Made by a program: the position numbers and the translations under genes
Assembly: GCF_022832375.1 (NCBI RefSeq)
Contig: NZ_JALHLG010000052.1
Coordinates: 1 to 32,021, forward strand
Length of the DNA stretch: 32,021 bases
Source: Novosphingobium beihaiense
GTDB lineage: Bacteria > Pseudomonadota > Alphaproteobacteria > Sphingomonadales > Sphingomonadaceae
Direction: 5' to 3'
Shown here: one piece after another, positions 6,781-15,718 of the stretch
Position numbering within the stretch: the stretch's first letter is position 1
How the letters are laid out: the number at the start of each line of letters is the position of its first letter
The notes under the pieces: model-generated
The model's database searches: none
Seen by the model: the letters and a program-made list of their open reading frames with translations, nothing else
What the model was told of the DNA's origin: nothing

Positions 6781-8198
6781 GGATCCCGCAACCCCGCAGT
6801 CTGATGGGCCAGATGCTGCTGGCCGTGGCCATCGCGCTGCTGCTGGTGCAGGGGCTCAGCTCGTTCCTCATCTACAAGGCGCAGCGCGAGGCCTACGAAA
6901 CCGGCATGATCAATGTCGCTGCGTTCCGGCTGATTGTCGATACGCGCGGCCCCGGCGCATTCTCCCGTCACAACCATTCGCCGGACCGGAGCGCCATCGG
7001 CAACCCGCCGCCGCGCGCCTTCCCTCTGGAAATCAGCAACCAGTCACCCATCGAGCAGAACGAACAGCGCGATGCCCATGCGGAGCAGCGCCTGCGCGAC
7101 GTGCTGGCCGACCAGAATTTCCCGCAATCGGAAATCGTCATCGTGCACCGGGCCGTGGCGAAAGACCCGGTTGCCCGGAACAGCGCCTTGCGCCGGGCCG
7201 CGCGCCACAAGCTGGGCGCCGACGCGATCAGCGGGATGATGGAGAGCCACGTGCTGGTGGTGGGCGTGCGTCCGCTGAACCAGCAGGACTGGCTGATCGC
7301 CCGCGTGCGTTCGCCCCGCGCGGTGAACATCCTGCTGATGCCGCTCGTGCTGCAGACCTTGCTGATCTACGCCGTGCTGGTGGGGGCGGTCGCATTGATC
7401 CTGCGCCGGATCACCCGGCCGCTGGCCGCGCTGACCCGCCGCGTCGAGCGCTTTGCCGCCACCCCCGACGCGGAAGGGCAGATCGTCCCCTCCGGCCCGG
7501 ACGACATGCACCGCCTGATCGTGGCGCACAATGCGATGGAAGCGCGCATTGCCGCCATGCTCGATGAAAAGAACGTGATGCTGGGCGCGATCGGCCACGA
7601 TCTGAAAACGCCGCTCGCCGCCTTGCGCGTGCGCATCGAATCGGTGGAGGACGAAACCGAGCGCGCCCGCATGGCCGCGACGATCGAGGACATCGTGCGC
7701 ACGCTCGACGATATCCTCTCGCTGGCCCGCGTCGGCCGCCCCGCCGACCCGCGCGAACGAACCGAACTGTCCGCCCTCGTCGCCTCGGTGGTCGAGGAAT
7801 ACGAGGATATGGGCGAGCCGGTGGAACTGGGCGATACCAAACGGATCGTGCTCGAACTGCGCCCCACCTGGCTGCGCCGCGCCTTGCGCAACCTCATCAG
7901 CAATGCCTTACGCTACGGCCAGACCGCGCGCGTGTCGTTGGCCCGCGAAGGCCCCAGCGCCGTGGTGCTGATCGAAGACGACGGCCCTGGCATTCCCGCC
8001 GGGCAGATCGAGGACATGATGAACCCGTTCACCCGCGGCGATCCATCGCGCAATTCGGCAACCGGAGGCGCGGGGCTCGGCCTTGCCCTGGCCCGCGCCA
8101 TCGCCGATCAGCACGGCGGCGCGCTCACGCTTGCCAACCGGCTTTCGGCAACGGGCGAGATCGAGGGGCTGACCGCCCGGCTGGAGATACCGGTCTGA
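6777..8198 (+). CDS. Membrane sensor histidine kinase (HAMP, HisKA, HATPase)
   Basis: A 473-residue transmembrane kinase. TM1 is about 11-33, then a periplasmic sensor region (about 34-182) with no domain I recognise, then TM2 (about 185-209), HAMP (about 210-262), the dimerisation domain with phospho-accepting His274 in GAIGHDLKTPLAALR, and the ATPase domain with N box RRALRNLISNALRYG, G1 EDDGPGIP and G2 TGGAGLGLALARAIA. The architecture resembles EnvZ-type kinases. The start overlaps the regulator stop by four bases. An internal ATG at 6804 (MGQMLL) is an alternative. The periplasmic segment includes a His-containing patch (RHNHSPD) that could bind a metal, an inference prompted by the EF-hand neighbour. 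Confidence 0.93.
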   Translation: MRIPQPRSLMGQMLLAVAIALLLVQGLSSFLIYKAQREAYETGMINVAAFRLIVDTRGPGAFSRHNHSPDRSAIGNPPPRAFPLEISNQSPIEQNEQRDAHAEQRLRDVLADQNFPQSEIVIVHRAVAKDPVARNSALRRAARHKLGADAISGMMESHVLVVGVRPLNQQDWLIARVRSPRAVNILLMPLVLQTLLIYAVLVGAVALILRRITRPLAALTRRVERFAATPDAEGQIVPSGPDDMHRLIVAHNAMEARIAAMLDEKNVMLGAIGHDLKTPLAALRVRIESVEDETERARMAATIEDIVRTLDDILSLARVGRPADPRERTELSALVASVVEEYEDMGEPVELGDTKRIVLELRPTWLRRALRNLISNALRYGQTARVSLAREGPSAVVLIEDDGPGIPAGQIEDMMNPFTRGDPSRNSATGGAGLGLALARAIADQHGGALTLANRLSATGEIEGLTARLEIPV

Positions 8199-8208
8199 CG
8201 CCGGTCGA

Positions 8209-10893
8209 TCAGCGCAGCTTACGGAATTCCTGGTCGATCTGAACGCCCATCATGTCTTCGAGCAGGCCGCAATTGCGCACCCGCTCGATAGCGCGCTCCA
8301 GTTCCAAGGCGCCGGGGGTACCGGCCAGTCTGTTGCGGAAGTCGCGGGCAATGCGCCCGGCCCAGGCGACCGAGCAGAACCGGCCGAGCGCTTGCGGCAG
8401 GCGGGCCGCGAACAACGGCCCGTCGCGGCTCGCCAGCAGCCGGTCCGTGTTCGCCAGCGCCCAGTCATACCCCAGTTCACGCGTGGCGCTGCGGGCCATG
8501 ATCCCGTCCAGGAATTCGCGCTTCTCGCTCTCGCGAAGGCGCGGATCGTCGAGCGCGAGCAGCCAGTGCGCCATGTCCTTGCTGCTGGTGCGGGCAGCGG
8601 CGCGCAGCGCGGCGGGGCGGAACACCGGGTCTTCCGAGTCCAGTGCCTTGTCCACCAGCGCCTTCGCCGCCGCTTCCTTGTGCGTGAACAGATAGACGTC
8701 GAGCGCGTGATCGAACCAGGCCGGGTCCAGCGCCTGCGTATTTCCGTCCAGATAGGCGGTGGCAGCCTCGCTCATTTCGCGGCGCAGCCCTGCCCCCCGG
8801 CCCGTGCCGAGCAGCGCGGAAACGACCTGCACCCGCCGCTGCGTGCGGGCAGGCGCGTCGCGAGCATAGACACCCGCACGCGGATCGAAGCCGTATTTCT
8901 TGAGCAGCTTGCCATAGAGATGTTCGCGAAAAAGCCGGTACCGGCGCCGTGCCTGCGGGCTGAGCATGCCTTCCATCATCATCTGGCTAAGCGCCCTGTC
9001 CGGCGCGTCCGCGGCATGGGGATCGGGATGCCGGATCAGCTTGCGCGCCAGTTGCGCCATCTCGCCGATCGTGCCGCGCCCGGCCCGGACCGAGGCCCAC
9101 AGCGAATCGACCAGCGCTTGCGCCTCACCGCCCGGCAAGTCCCCCGCCTGAGATATAAGCCGGCTCCAGTGCTGCGCCGTCAGCTCGAACCGGTAGTAGC
9201 CGGTGCCGCCCGCATTGGGGAACACCGGGCCCTCTCCCGCGATCGTGAAGGCCTGTGTGTCCTTATCCATCAGGAAACAGCGGCGCACCGCGCCCCGGCG
9301 CAGGCACAGCGGGATGATCCAATGCGCTTCCGGCGGGGCAACGCCTGCCGTCGTGTAGCGCAGCTGGGTGATCGTCACCTTGTCCCCCTGCTGCCGCATC
9401 GCCAGCAACGGCACGCCCTGCTGCTCCACGAAGCTGCGCATCGCCGGGACCAGCCGGGGATCGCCCGCGACATCGGCCAGCGCCGCGAAGAAATCCTCGC
9501 TGGTGGCGGAGCCGAAGCGGTGGGCGGAGATATAGCGGCGCACGCCCTCGCGGAACGTATCCTCCCCCAGCCAGGCCGCAATCATGCCGATGATCTGGCC
9601 GCCCTTGCCGTAAGTGATCGAATCGAACGCAGTATCGATCTGAGTATTCACCGCGATCGGCTGGCGCACCGGCCTTCCCGCCAGCAGCGCATCGGTTTCC
9701 ATCGCCCGGAACCCGTCGCTCAGCGCATCGCCTTTGATGCCGAGATCGGGCCGCCAGGCGTCGCCGATGCGGTAGCCAATCCAGTTGGCGAAACTCTCGT
9801 TCAGCCAGAGGTCGTCCCACCACGCAGGCGTGACAAGATCGCCGAACCACTGATGGCCCAGCTCGTGCCCGGCGATAATCCCGAAATCGCGCTGCTGCAT
9901 GACGGGAGCCTTGCCGTCCAGCACGATGATATCGTCGCGGTAGAGCCCTGCCCCCGCGTTCTCCATGGCGCCGGACAGCACAGGCGTCGTCACCTGATCG
10001 AGCTTGGGAAACGGAAACGGCTCGCCGAAATAGTTTTCGAGCAGGCCCACGATCTCGCGCGTGCCCGCCATGGCATAAGCCAGCCGGCCGGCATTCTGCC
10101 GGGTGGAATCGATCCGCACCGGCAAGGGCGTGGCGCGCTGGGCGTTGGGCGGCACCGTGCCTTCCAGGCTGGCAAACGGCCCTACCATCATCGCCACCAG
10201 ATAGGTCGGCAGCGGCGGGGTGGGGGCGAAATGGTGAACGGCAAGGCCCGCTTCCCTCTGCGGCGTGCCCAGTTCGGGGCTGTTGCTGATCGCCATCAGT
10301 CCCGGCGGCGTGCGCAGCGTGATCGTGAAAGGGGTCTTGAAGCCCGGCTCGTCAAAACCGGGGAAGGCCGCGCGCGCATCGATCGATTCGAAGTGGGTCC
10401 AGCTATACCATTCCCCCTCGACCTCGACGTGGAACATGCCCGCCGGGCCATCGGCAAAGGCCGCGCTGTAATCAAACACGAGCGTGACGGGACCAGCGGG
10501 CAGCGCCTCACCGAACGACAGCCGCACGACGCCGGTCGGATCGCGCTCCTGCCATTGCCCCGGCACCGTGCGCCCCGCCACTTGCGCCGCCGCGCGCGAG
10601 ACCGAAAGGCCCCGCCCGTGAAGGTCGATGAAGCGGGCGGGCCGCGCCAGCGTCACGTCGATCTCCGCATGGCCGGAGAAACGGGACGCCGCGGGATCGA
10701 CGGTCAGATCCAGCCGGTAGGCCTGCGGAACCGCGTCATGGCTCAGCCGCCCCAGCGGCAGCGGATGCCCAGGCGTGACGGTAATTTCCGCCGGCGCGGG
10801 GTCCGCGCCTTGCGGTTCCGGCTGCGCATGAACCGCCCCCGGAAGGATCGCGAAAACGAAAGCGAAAAGGATCAGACGGCGCAATAAGCCCAT
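8209..10893 (-). CDS. Exported M1 family zinc metallopeptidase
   Basis: Aminopeptidase N-like enzyme of 894 residues. A signal peptide (LLRRLILFAFVFAILPGAVHA, cut after residue 23) places it in the periplasm or outside. Catalytic motifs are intact: the substrate-anchoring GAMEN at 308-312 and the zinc motif HELGH (His343, Glu344, His347) with the third ligand Glu366 in LNESFANW. The region after about residue 520 is the helical C-terminal domain of the ERAP1/APN type. The start lies four bases after the stop of the HerA-like ATPase gene, so the two are probably co-transcribed, although their products work in different compartments. It converges with the histidine kinase, with ten bases between stops and no terminator visible. 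Confidence 0.92.
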   Translation of the reverse strand: MGLLRRLILFAFVFAILPGAVHAQPEPQGADPAPAEITVTPGHPLPLGRLSHDAVPQAYRLDLTVDPAASRFSGHAEIDVTLARPARFIDLHGRGLSVSRAAAQVAGRTVPGQWQERDPTGVVRLSFGEALPAGPVTLVFDYSAAFADGPAGMFHVEVEGEWYSWTHFESIDARAAFPGFDEPGFKTPFTITLRTPPGLMAISNSPELGTPQREAGLAVHHFAPTPPLPTYLVAMMVGPFASLEGTVPPNAQRATPLPVRIDSTRQNAGRLAYAMAGTREIVGLLENYFGEPFPFPKLDQVTTPVLSGAMENAGAGLYRDDIIVLDGKAPVMQQRDFGIIAGHELGHQWFGDLVTPAWWDDLWLNESFANWIGYRIGDAWRPDLGIKGDALSDGFRAMETDALLAGRPVRQPIAVNTQIDTAFDSITYGKGGQIIGMIAAWLGEDTFREGVRRYISAHRFGSATSEDFFAALADVAGDPRLVPAMRSFVEQQGVPLLAMRQQGDKVTITQLRYTTAGVAPPEAHWIIPLCLRRGAVRRCFLMDKDTQAFTIAGEGPVFPNAGGTGYYRFELTAQHWSRLISQAGDLPGGEAQALVDSLWASVRAGRGTIGEMAQLARKLIRHPDPHAADAPDRALSQMMMEGMLSPQARRRYRLFREHLYGKLLKKYGFDPRAGVYARDAPARTQRRVQVVSALLGTGRGAGLRREMSEAATAYLDGNTQALDPAWFDHALDVYLFTHKEAAAKALVDKALDSEDPVFRPAALRAAARTSSKDMAHWLLALDDPRLRESEKREFLDGIMARSATRELGYDWALANTDRLLASRDGPLFAARLPQALGRFCSVAWAGRIARDFRNRLAGTPGALELERAIERVRNCGLLEDMMGVQIDQEFRKLR

Positions 10894-10897
10894 CAGC

Positions 10898-12496
10898 CTA
10901 ACGCATCAGCCCCCCGATCAGATTGCGCGCAAACCGGCCCAGGCCGGGCACTCCGATAGCCCGGCTCAGCGTGGTGCCAATGGCCCCTGCTGCCGCACTG
11001 GCCGCCGAAGCCCCGGGATTGGCCCGGCTCTTCTTGCCCTGGATCGTCTGCGCGAGAATGGACCCGGCGCTGGCCGCCGCCGCACTGGCCGCCGCCTTGG
11101 CCATCTTGCCGCCGATCCCGTCCCACAGGCTGGGGCTGCGGCGTTCGCGCTTGCGCACTTCCTCCTCGCCCTTCTGCGCCACTTCCTCGGCGGTGGCGGC
11201 CGCATCGGCGGCTTTGGCAGCCAGCACTTCCTCGGCGCTCTCGCGGTCGACGCGGGTGTCGTACTTGCCCTCGCAAGGGCTGATCGACTGGACGATCGCG
11301 CGCTCCTTCGCCGTCACCGGCCCCAGCCGCGAGCGCGCGGGCGCAATCAGCGTGCGCTGGACCACGCTCGGTGCGCCTTCCCCGTCCAGCGTCGAGACCA
11401 GTGCCTCGCCCACCTTGAGTTCGGTGATCGCCGCTTCGACATCGAGATCGGGATTGATGCGGAACGTCTCCGCTGCCGCCTTGATCGCCTTCCTGTCGCG
11501 CGGGGTGAAGGCGCGCAGTGCGTGCTGCACGCGGTTGCCGAGCTGACCCGCGATATCCTCGGGAATGTCGACCGGGTTCTGCGTGCAGAAATAGACGCCC
11601 ACGCCCTTGGAGCGGATAAGGCGCACGACCTGCTCCACCTTGTCCTCCAGCGCCTTGGGCGCATCGTCGAACAGCAAGTGCGCCTCGTCGAAGAAGAACA
11701 CGAGCCGGGGCTTTTCCGGATCGCCCACTTCGGGCAGCGCCTCGAACAGTTCGGACAGCAGCCAGAGCAGAAACGTGGCGTAGAGCTTGGGGCTGCGCAT
11801 CAGCTTGTCCGCAGCCAGCACGTTGATATAGCCGCGCCCCTGCTCGTCGCACTTGATGAAATCCTCGATCTCCAGCGCGGGCTCGCCGAAGAACTGCGCG
11901 GCGCCCTGACTGTCGAGCGAGAGCAGTTGCCGCTGGATCGCGCCGACGCTGGCCTTCGTGATATTGCCGTACTTCGCAGACAAGTCCGAAGCGTTTTCCG
12001 CCGCATAGGCGAGCATTGCCTGCAGGTCTTCCAGATCGAGCAGCAGCAGGCCCTGTTCGTCGGCAAAGCGGAAGACGATGTTGAGAATACCCTCCTGCGT
12101 CTCGTTGAGGTCCATCAGCCGCGCCAGCAGCAGCGGGCCCATCTCGGAAATGGTGGTGCGCACCGGATGACCCTGCTCGCCGAAGATGTCCCAGAACACC
12201 GCCGGATTATCGGCATAGGCATAGTCGGCAAGGCCGATTTCCTTCGCCCGCCCTTCCAGCTTGTCCGCATGCTTGAACGCAGGGCTGCCCGCCATCGAAA
12301 TGCCGGACAAGTCGCCTTTCACATCGGCGAGGAATACCGGCACCCCTGCGGCGGAAAACTGCTCGGCAATGCTCTGCAAGGTCACCGTCTTGCCGGTGCC
12401 GGTGGCGCCCGCGATCAGCCCGTGCCGGTTGGCTCTCCCGAGCAGCAGCTCCTGCTTCTCGCCATTGCCGCCCAGCCCCAGGAATATCTCGCTCAT
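10898..12496 (-). CDS. HerA-like P-loop ATPase, DUF853 family
   Basis: A 532-residue DUF853 (helicase HerA-like) protein. Walker A GATGTGKT is at residues 30-37 and Walker B RLVFFFDEAHLL lies centrally. Family members resemble DNA-translocating HerA/FtsK ATPases, but the physiological role is not well settled. I start at 12496 (MSEIFLG); an open frame continues upstream to 12655 but covers the divergent pabB start region and looks non-coding. The last 80 residues are Gly/Ala-rich with repeated short helices (AKAAASAAAASAGS, GASAASAAAGAIG), which may be membrane-interacting or a glycine-zipper-like tail. The M1 peptidase follows directly. Confidence 0.9.
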   Translation of the reverse strand: MSEIFLGLGGNGEKQELLLGRANRHGLIAGATGTGKTVTLQSIAEQFSAAGVPVFLADVKGDLSGISMAGSPAFKHADKLEGRAKEIGLADYAYADNPAVFWDIFGEQGHPVRTTISEMGPLLLARLMDLNETQEGILNIVFRFADEQGLLLLDLEDLQAMLAYAAENASDLSAKYGNITKASVGAIQRQLLSLDSQGAAQFFGEPALEIEDFIKCDEQGRGYINVLAADKLMRSPKLYATFLLWLLSELFEALPEVGDPEKPRLVFFFDEAHLLFDDAPKALEDKVEQVVRLIRSKGVGVYFCTQNPVDIPEDIAGQLGNRVQHALRAFTPRDRKAIKAAAETFRINPDLDVEAAITELKVGEALVSTLDGEGAPSVVQRTLIAPARSRLGPVTAKERAIVQSISPCEGKYDTRVDRESAEEVLAAKAADAAATAEEVAQKGEEEVRKRERRSPSLWDGIGGKMAKAAASAAAASAGSILAQTIQGKKSRANPGASAASAAAGAIGTTLSRAIGVPGLGRFARNLIGGLMR

Positions 12497-12617
12497 CGCC
12501 CACCCGTCTCGTTTTGCCGAATACCGTTTCCCAAGGTGATAGAGCGGGCGCCCCGCCAGCGCGAGAGTGTTTTTGCCAGAGGGGCGCGGCATCGCTAGAG
12601 GGCTGATTTCAATCCTT

Positions 12618-14453
12618 ATGACAGACCCTTTCGTCCTCCTTGATGATGCCCGCACAGAGGGCGCTGCCGATGCCCGGCTGTTCCGCCATCCGGTGGAAAC
12701 CGTCGTCGCGCGGCGCGGCGAGGACGTGCTGCCCGCGCTGGCGCGGATCGAAGCGCTCGCGCGCGAGGGATATCACCTTGCCGGGTATCTCGCCTACGAA
12801 GCCGGGCTGGCGCTGGAACCCCGGCTGGCCGGACTGCTGCCTGCCCGGACCGGCGCGGCCGGGCCGCTCCTATGGTTCGGCGCCTTTCGGGAATGCGAAC
12901 GGATCGCTGCCACCGATATGCCGCGCTGGCTCAGCGCCGAAGCGGGCCCGGCCACGCCGGAAATCGGCCCGCTCGAACCGCAAGTGGACATCGGCGCCTA
13001 TACCCGCGCCTTCGATGCCCTGCGCGCCGCGATCGAGGCGGGGGATATCTATCAGGCCAATCTGACGTTCCCGCTGGCAGGCCCCTGGCGCGGCGATCCG
13101 CTGGCGCTCTACGGCGCGATCCGGCCGAGCGCGGCGGCCGGCTATGGCGGCGTGATCCATGACGGCAGCCACTGGCACCTGAGCTTCTCGCCCGAACTGT
13201 TCTTTTCGCTGCGCGGCGGCACGGTGCGGGTCAAGCCGATGAAAGGCACTCGCCCGCGCGGACGCGATGCCCAGGAAGACGCCCGCCTGCGCGCGGACTT
13301 GCAGGCCAGCCCCAAGGACCGGGCCGAAAACCTGATGATCCTCGATCTCATGCGCAACGACCTGTCGCGCGTGGCCGAGGCGGGATCGGTCACGGTCGAA
13401 AACCCGTTCCACATCGAAAGCTATCCCACGGTGCACCAGATGGTCTCGCCCGTGCACGCCACCTTGCAGGGCGGCAAAGGCGCGGTGGACCTGCTGCGCG
13501 CGCTGTTTCCCTGCGGATCGATCACCGGCGCGCCCAAGATCCGGGCGATGGAACTGATCGCCGAAACCGAACATGGGCCGCGCGGCGTCTATTGCGGATC
13601 GATCGGCCATATCGAACCCTCTGGCGATGCTGCGTTTAATGTGGCAATCCGGACTTTGCGCCTGTCGTCAGCCAAAAACGGGGGACACGATAGCGGCGGC
13701 GGCCGTGCGGTCCTGGGGGTGGGATCGGCGATTGTTTCGGATTCAGAGGCGCTTCCCGAATGGCGGGAATGCCTGATCAAAGGGGGTTTCGTGCGAGAGT
13801 CGGATGCGCGGCAACCGGGAGAGCCCGCCTCGCCCGCAAGCTTCGATCTTATCGAAACGATGCGTTTCACGCCCGAAGAGGGCATTCCGTTGCTCGAACT
13901 TCATCTGGAGCGGATCAAGGCCAGCGCCGCCGCGCTCGGCTTCACGTTCGACCGGCACGCCGTGCGCAATGCGATTCAGGCGCTGTGCTTCGATGCGGAC
14001 AGCCCCGCGAAGCTGCGCCTCGTCTCCGCGCGCAGCGGCGCCTATGCGCTGGAACTGGCGGCGATGCCGGAAAGCCTGCCCGATCCCGCCGTCGTGGGCG
14101 TGATGCGCATCCCGGTCGATCCCGGCGACTGGCGGCTGACGCACAAGACCAGCGACCGCAGCTTTTACGAAACCGGCCTTGCCGCCGCGAAAGCCGCGGG
14201 CGCGCACGAGGCGCTGTTCCTGCGCGACGACGGGCTCGTCACCGAAGGCACGTTCACCAACCTGTTCGTCGAGCGTGACGGCAAGCTGCTCACCCCGCCC
14301 GCGCGGCTCGGGCTGCTGCCCGGCGTGCTGCGCCGCGCGCTGATCGAGGAAGGCCGCGCCGTGGAAGCGGAACTGACGCTGGACGATCTGGCGGGCGGCT
14401 TCCTGATCGGCAATGCCCTGCGCGGCCTGATCCCGGCCCGGTTGCTCACCTGA
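12618..14453 (+). CDS. pabB: Bifunctional aminodeoxychorismate synthase component I / aminodeoxychorismate lyase (PabB-PabC fusion)
   Basis: A 611-residue fusion that makes p-aminobenzoate for folate. The N-terminal chorismate-binding domain (about 1-390) carries the signatures VKPMKGTRPRG, ENLMILDLMRNDLSRV and CGSITGAPKIRAMELI. The C-terminal class IV aminotransferase-fold domain (about 405-608) has the PLP lysine candidate in THKTSDRSFYE and the cofactor-binding EGTFTNLFVE. PabB takes ammonia from a glutamine amidotransferase (PabA), which is not in this window. Start: ATG 12618 (MTDPFVLL) fits the family; the ribosome binding site is poor. The final base of the stop is shared with the following ATG (TGATG), so the aminotransferase downstream is translationally coupled. 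Confidence 0.93.
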   Translation: MTDPFVLLDDARTEGAADARLFRHPVETVVARRGEDVLPALARIEALAREGYHLAGYLAYEAGLALEPRLAGLLPARTGAAGPLLWFGAFRECERIAATDMPRWLSAEAGPATPEIGPLEPQVDIGAYTRAFDALRAAIEAGDIYQANLTFPLAGPWRGDPLALYGAIRPSAAAGYGGVIHDGSHWHLSFSPELFFSLRGGTVRVKPMKGTRPRGRDAQEDARLRADLQASPKDRAENLMILDLMRNDLSRVAEAGSVTVENPFHIESYPTVHQMVSPVHATLQGGKGAVDLLRALFPCGSITGAPKIRAMELIAETEHGPRGVYCGSIGHIEPSGDAAFNVAIRTLRLSSAKNGGHDSGGGRAVLGVGSAIVSDSEALPEWRECLIKGGFVRESDARQPGEPASPASFDLIETMRFTPEEGIPLLELHLERIKASAAALGFTFDRHAVRNAIQALCFDADSPAKLRLVSARSGAYALELAAMPESLPDPAVVGVMRIPVDPGDWRLTHKTSDRSFYETGLAAAKAAGAHEALFLRDDGLVTEGTFTNLFVERDGKLLTPPARLGLLPGVLRRALIEEGRAVEAELTLDDLAGGFLIGNALRGLIPARLLT

Positions 14454-15619
14454 TGCATATCTCCAACGCCCTTTCGCGCATCGCCCCGTCGCAAACGACG
14501 GCGATGACCGACCGCGCCACCCAGCTTCGCGAAGAAGGGCGGGACATCATCTCGCTCTCGGTGGGCGAGCCCGATTTCGCGACCCCGCCGCATGTCTTGG
14601 CGGCCGCGAAGGCCGCGCTCGATGCGGGCGATACGAAATACACGCCCGTCGGCGGCACTTCGCGGTTGAAACAGGCCGCCGCGCTGCACTTCGCGCGCGA
14701 TCTCGGCATCGAGGTACCCGTCTCGCAAGTGACGGTAAGCGCGGGCGGCAAGCAGGCGATCTTCCACGCCATGCTCGCCACCGTCAGCGAGGGCGAGGAA
14801 GTGATCGTGCCCGCGCCCTGGTGGGTGAGCTATCCCGAGATCGTGCGCTTCGCCGGGGGCAAAGTGGTGCCGCTGCACACCCACGCGAAAGACAATTTCC
14901 GTTTCAGCCCCGCCGATCTGGAAGCGCAGATCGGCCCGCGCACGCAGTGGCTGCTGCTCAACAGCCCCGGCAATCCCACCGGCGCCTGCTATCCGGCGGA
15001 CACGCTGCGCGGGATCGGCGACGTGCTGCGCCGCTATCCGCAAGTCATGGTGCTGTCGGACGATATCTACGCGCCGATCAATTACACCGGCGCGCGCCAC
15101 GCAACGCTGGCGAACTTGTGCCCGGATCTCTCGGACCGCATCCTCACCGTCTCGGGCGTCTCCAAGAGCCACGCGATGACCGGTTTTCGCATCGGCGTTG
15201 CCGCCGGGCCGGAATGGCTGATCAAGGCGATGGAACGGCTGCAGTCGCATTCCTCGGGCAATCCCTGCTCGATCAGTCAGGCCGCCGCCGTCGCCGCTTT
15301 CGAAGGGCCGCAGGATTTTCTGGCGGACTGGTGCGAGCGCTTCCGCGCGCGGCGCGATCTGGTGGTCTCCGCCATCAACGCGGTGCCCGGCCTCTCCACC
15401 CCGGTGCCCGATGGCGCGTTCTACTGCATGGTCGATGCCGCGCCGCTGATGGCCCGCTTCGGCGACGATCAGGCGCTGGCGTTGCACCTGCTGGAGCATG
15501 GCGTCGCCATCGTTCCCGCTTCCGCCTTCGGCGGCCGCGACGGCTTCCGCATCAGCTTCGCGGCGGACGAGGCCAAACTGGAAGAAGCCTGCCGCCGCAT
15601 TGCCAGGGCCGTAACGTGA
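14453..15619 (+). CDS. PLP-dependent class I/II aminotransferase (aspartate aminotransferase-like)
   Basis: A 388-residue fold-type I aminotransferase of the aspartate/aromatic aminotransferase Igamma group. Diagnostic segments are SVGEPDF near the N-terminus, the Asn/Pro motif NSPGNPTGACY, DDIYAPI with the cofactor Asp and Tyr, and SGVSKSHAMTGFRIG with the Schiff-base Lys and the phosphate Arg. A C-terminal substrate-carboxylate Arg is expected in DGFRISFA. The likely reaction is amino transfer between aspartate or a related amino acid and 2-oxoglutarate; the exact substrate cannot be read. The start overlaps the PabB-PabC stop by one base. Confidence 0.92.
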   Translation: MHISNALSRIAPSQTTAMTDRATQLREEGRDIISLSVGEPDFATPPHVLAAAKAALDAGDTKYTPVGGTSRLKQAAALHFARDLGIEVPVSQVTVSAGGKQAIFHAMLATVSEGEEVIVPAPWWVSYPEIVRFAGGKVVPLHTHAKDNFRFSPADLEAQIGPRTQWLLLNSPGNPTGACYPADTLRGIGDVLRRYPQVMVLSDDIYAPINYTGARHATLANLCPDLSDRILTVSGVSKSHAMTGFRIGVAAGPEWLIKAMERLQSHSSGNPCSISQAAAVAAFEGPQDFLADWCERFRARRDLVVSAINAVPGLSTPVPDGAFYCMVDAAPLMARFGDDQALALHLLEHGVAIVPASAFGGRDGFRISFAADEAKLEEACRRIARAVT

Positions 15620-15637
15620 TACCCCACCGCCCCTTCC

Positions 15638-15706
15638 CCGCTCGTGCTGAGCTTGTCGAAGCACGCAAGTCCGGCCCTATCGTGCTGCGACAAGCCCGGC
15701 ACGCAC
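15638..15706. repeat. Dispersed repeat copy (GTGCTGAGCTTGTCGAAGCA type), degenerate palindrome
   Basis: The left part, CTCGTGCTGAGCTTGTCGAA (15641-15660), is a strong match to a short repeat I know to be scattered through sphingomonad genomes. The right part, around 15680-15706, is a degraded inverted copy. It fills the gap between the aminotransferase and the pseudouridine synthase; the open frame running through it (reading LSLSKHA) is a by-product of the repeat. Confidence 0.6.
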
Positions 15707-15718
15707 GAAAGTAGATTC

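Noticed and set aside
8392..10887. 831-codon plus-strand frame opposite the M1 peptidase
   Set aside because: Same shadow pattern; the M1 gene has all catalytic motifs and a signal peptide on the other strand.
10893..11852. 319-codon frame inside the HerA-like gene, same strand
   Set aside because: Out-of-frame reading of a coding sequence with Walker motifs; Arg/Gly-rich and without features.
14165..15664. 499-codon minus-strand frame opposite pabC and the aminotransferase
   Set aside because: Antisense shadow. Its N-terminal part comes from the dispersed repeat at 15638-15706.
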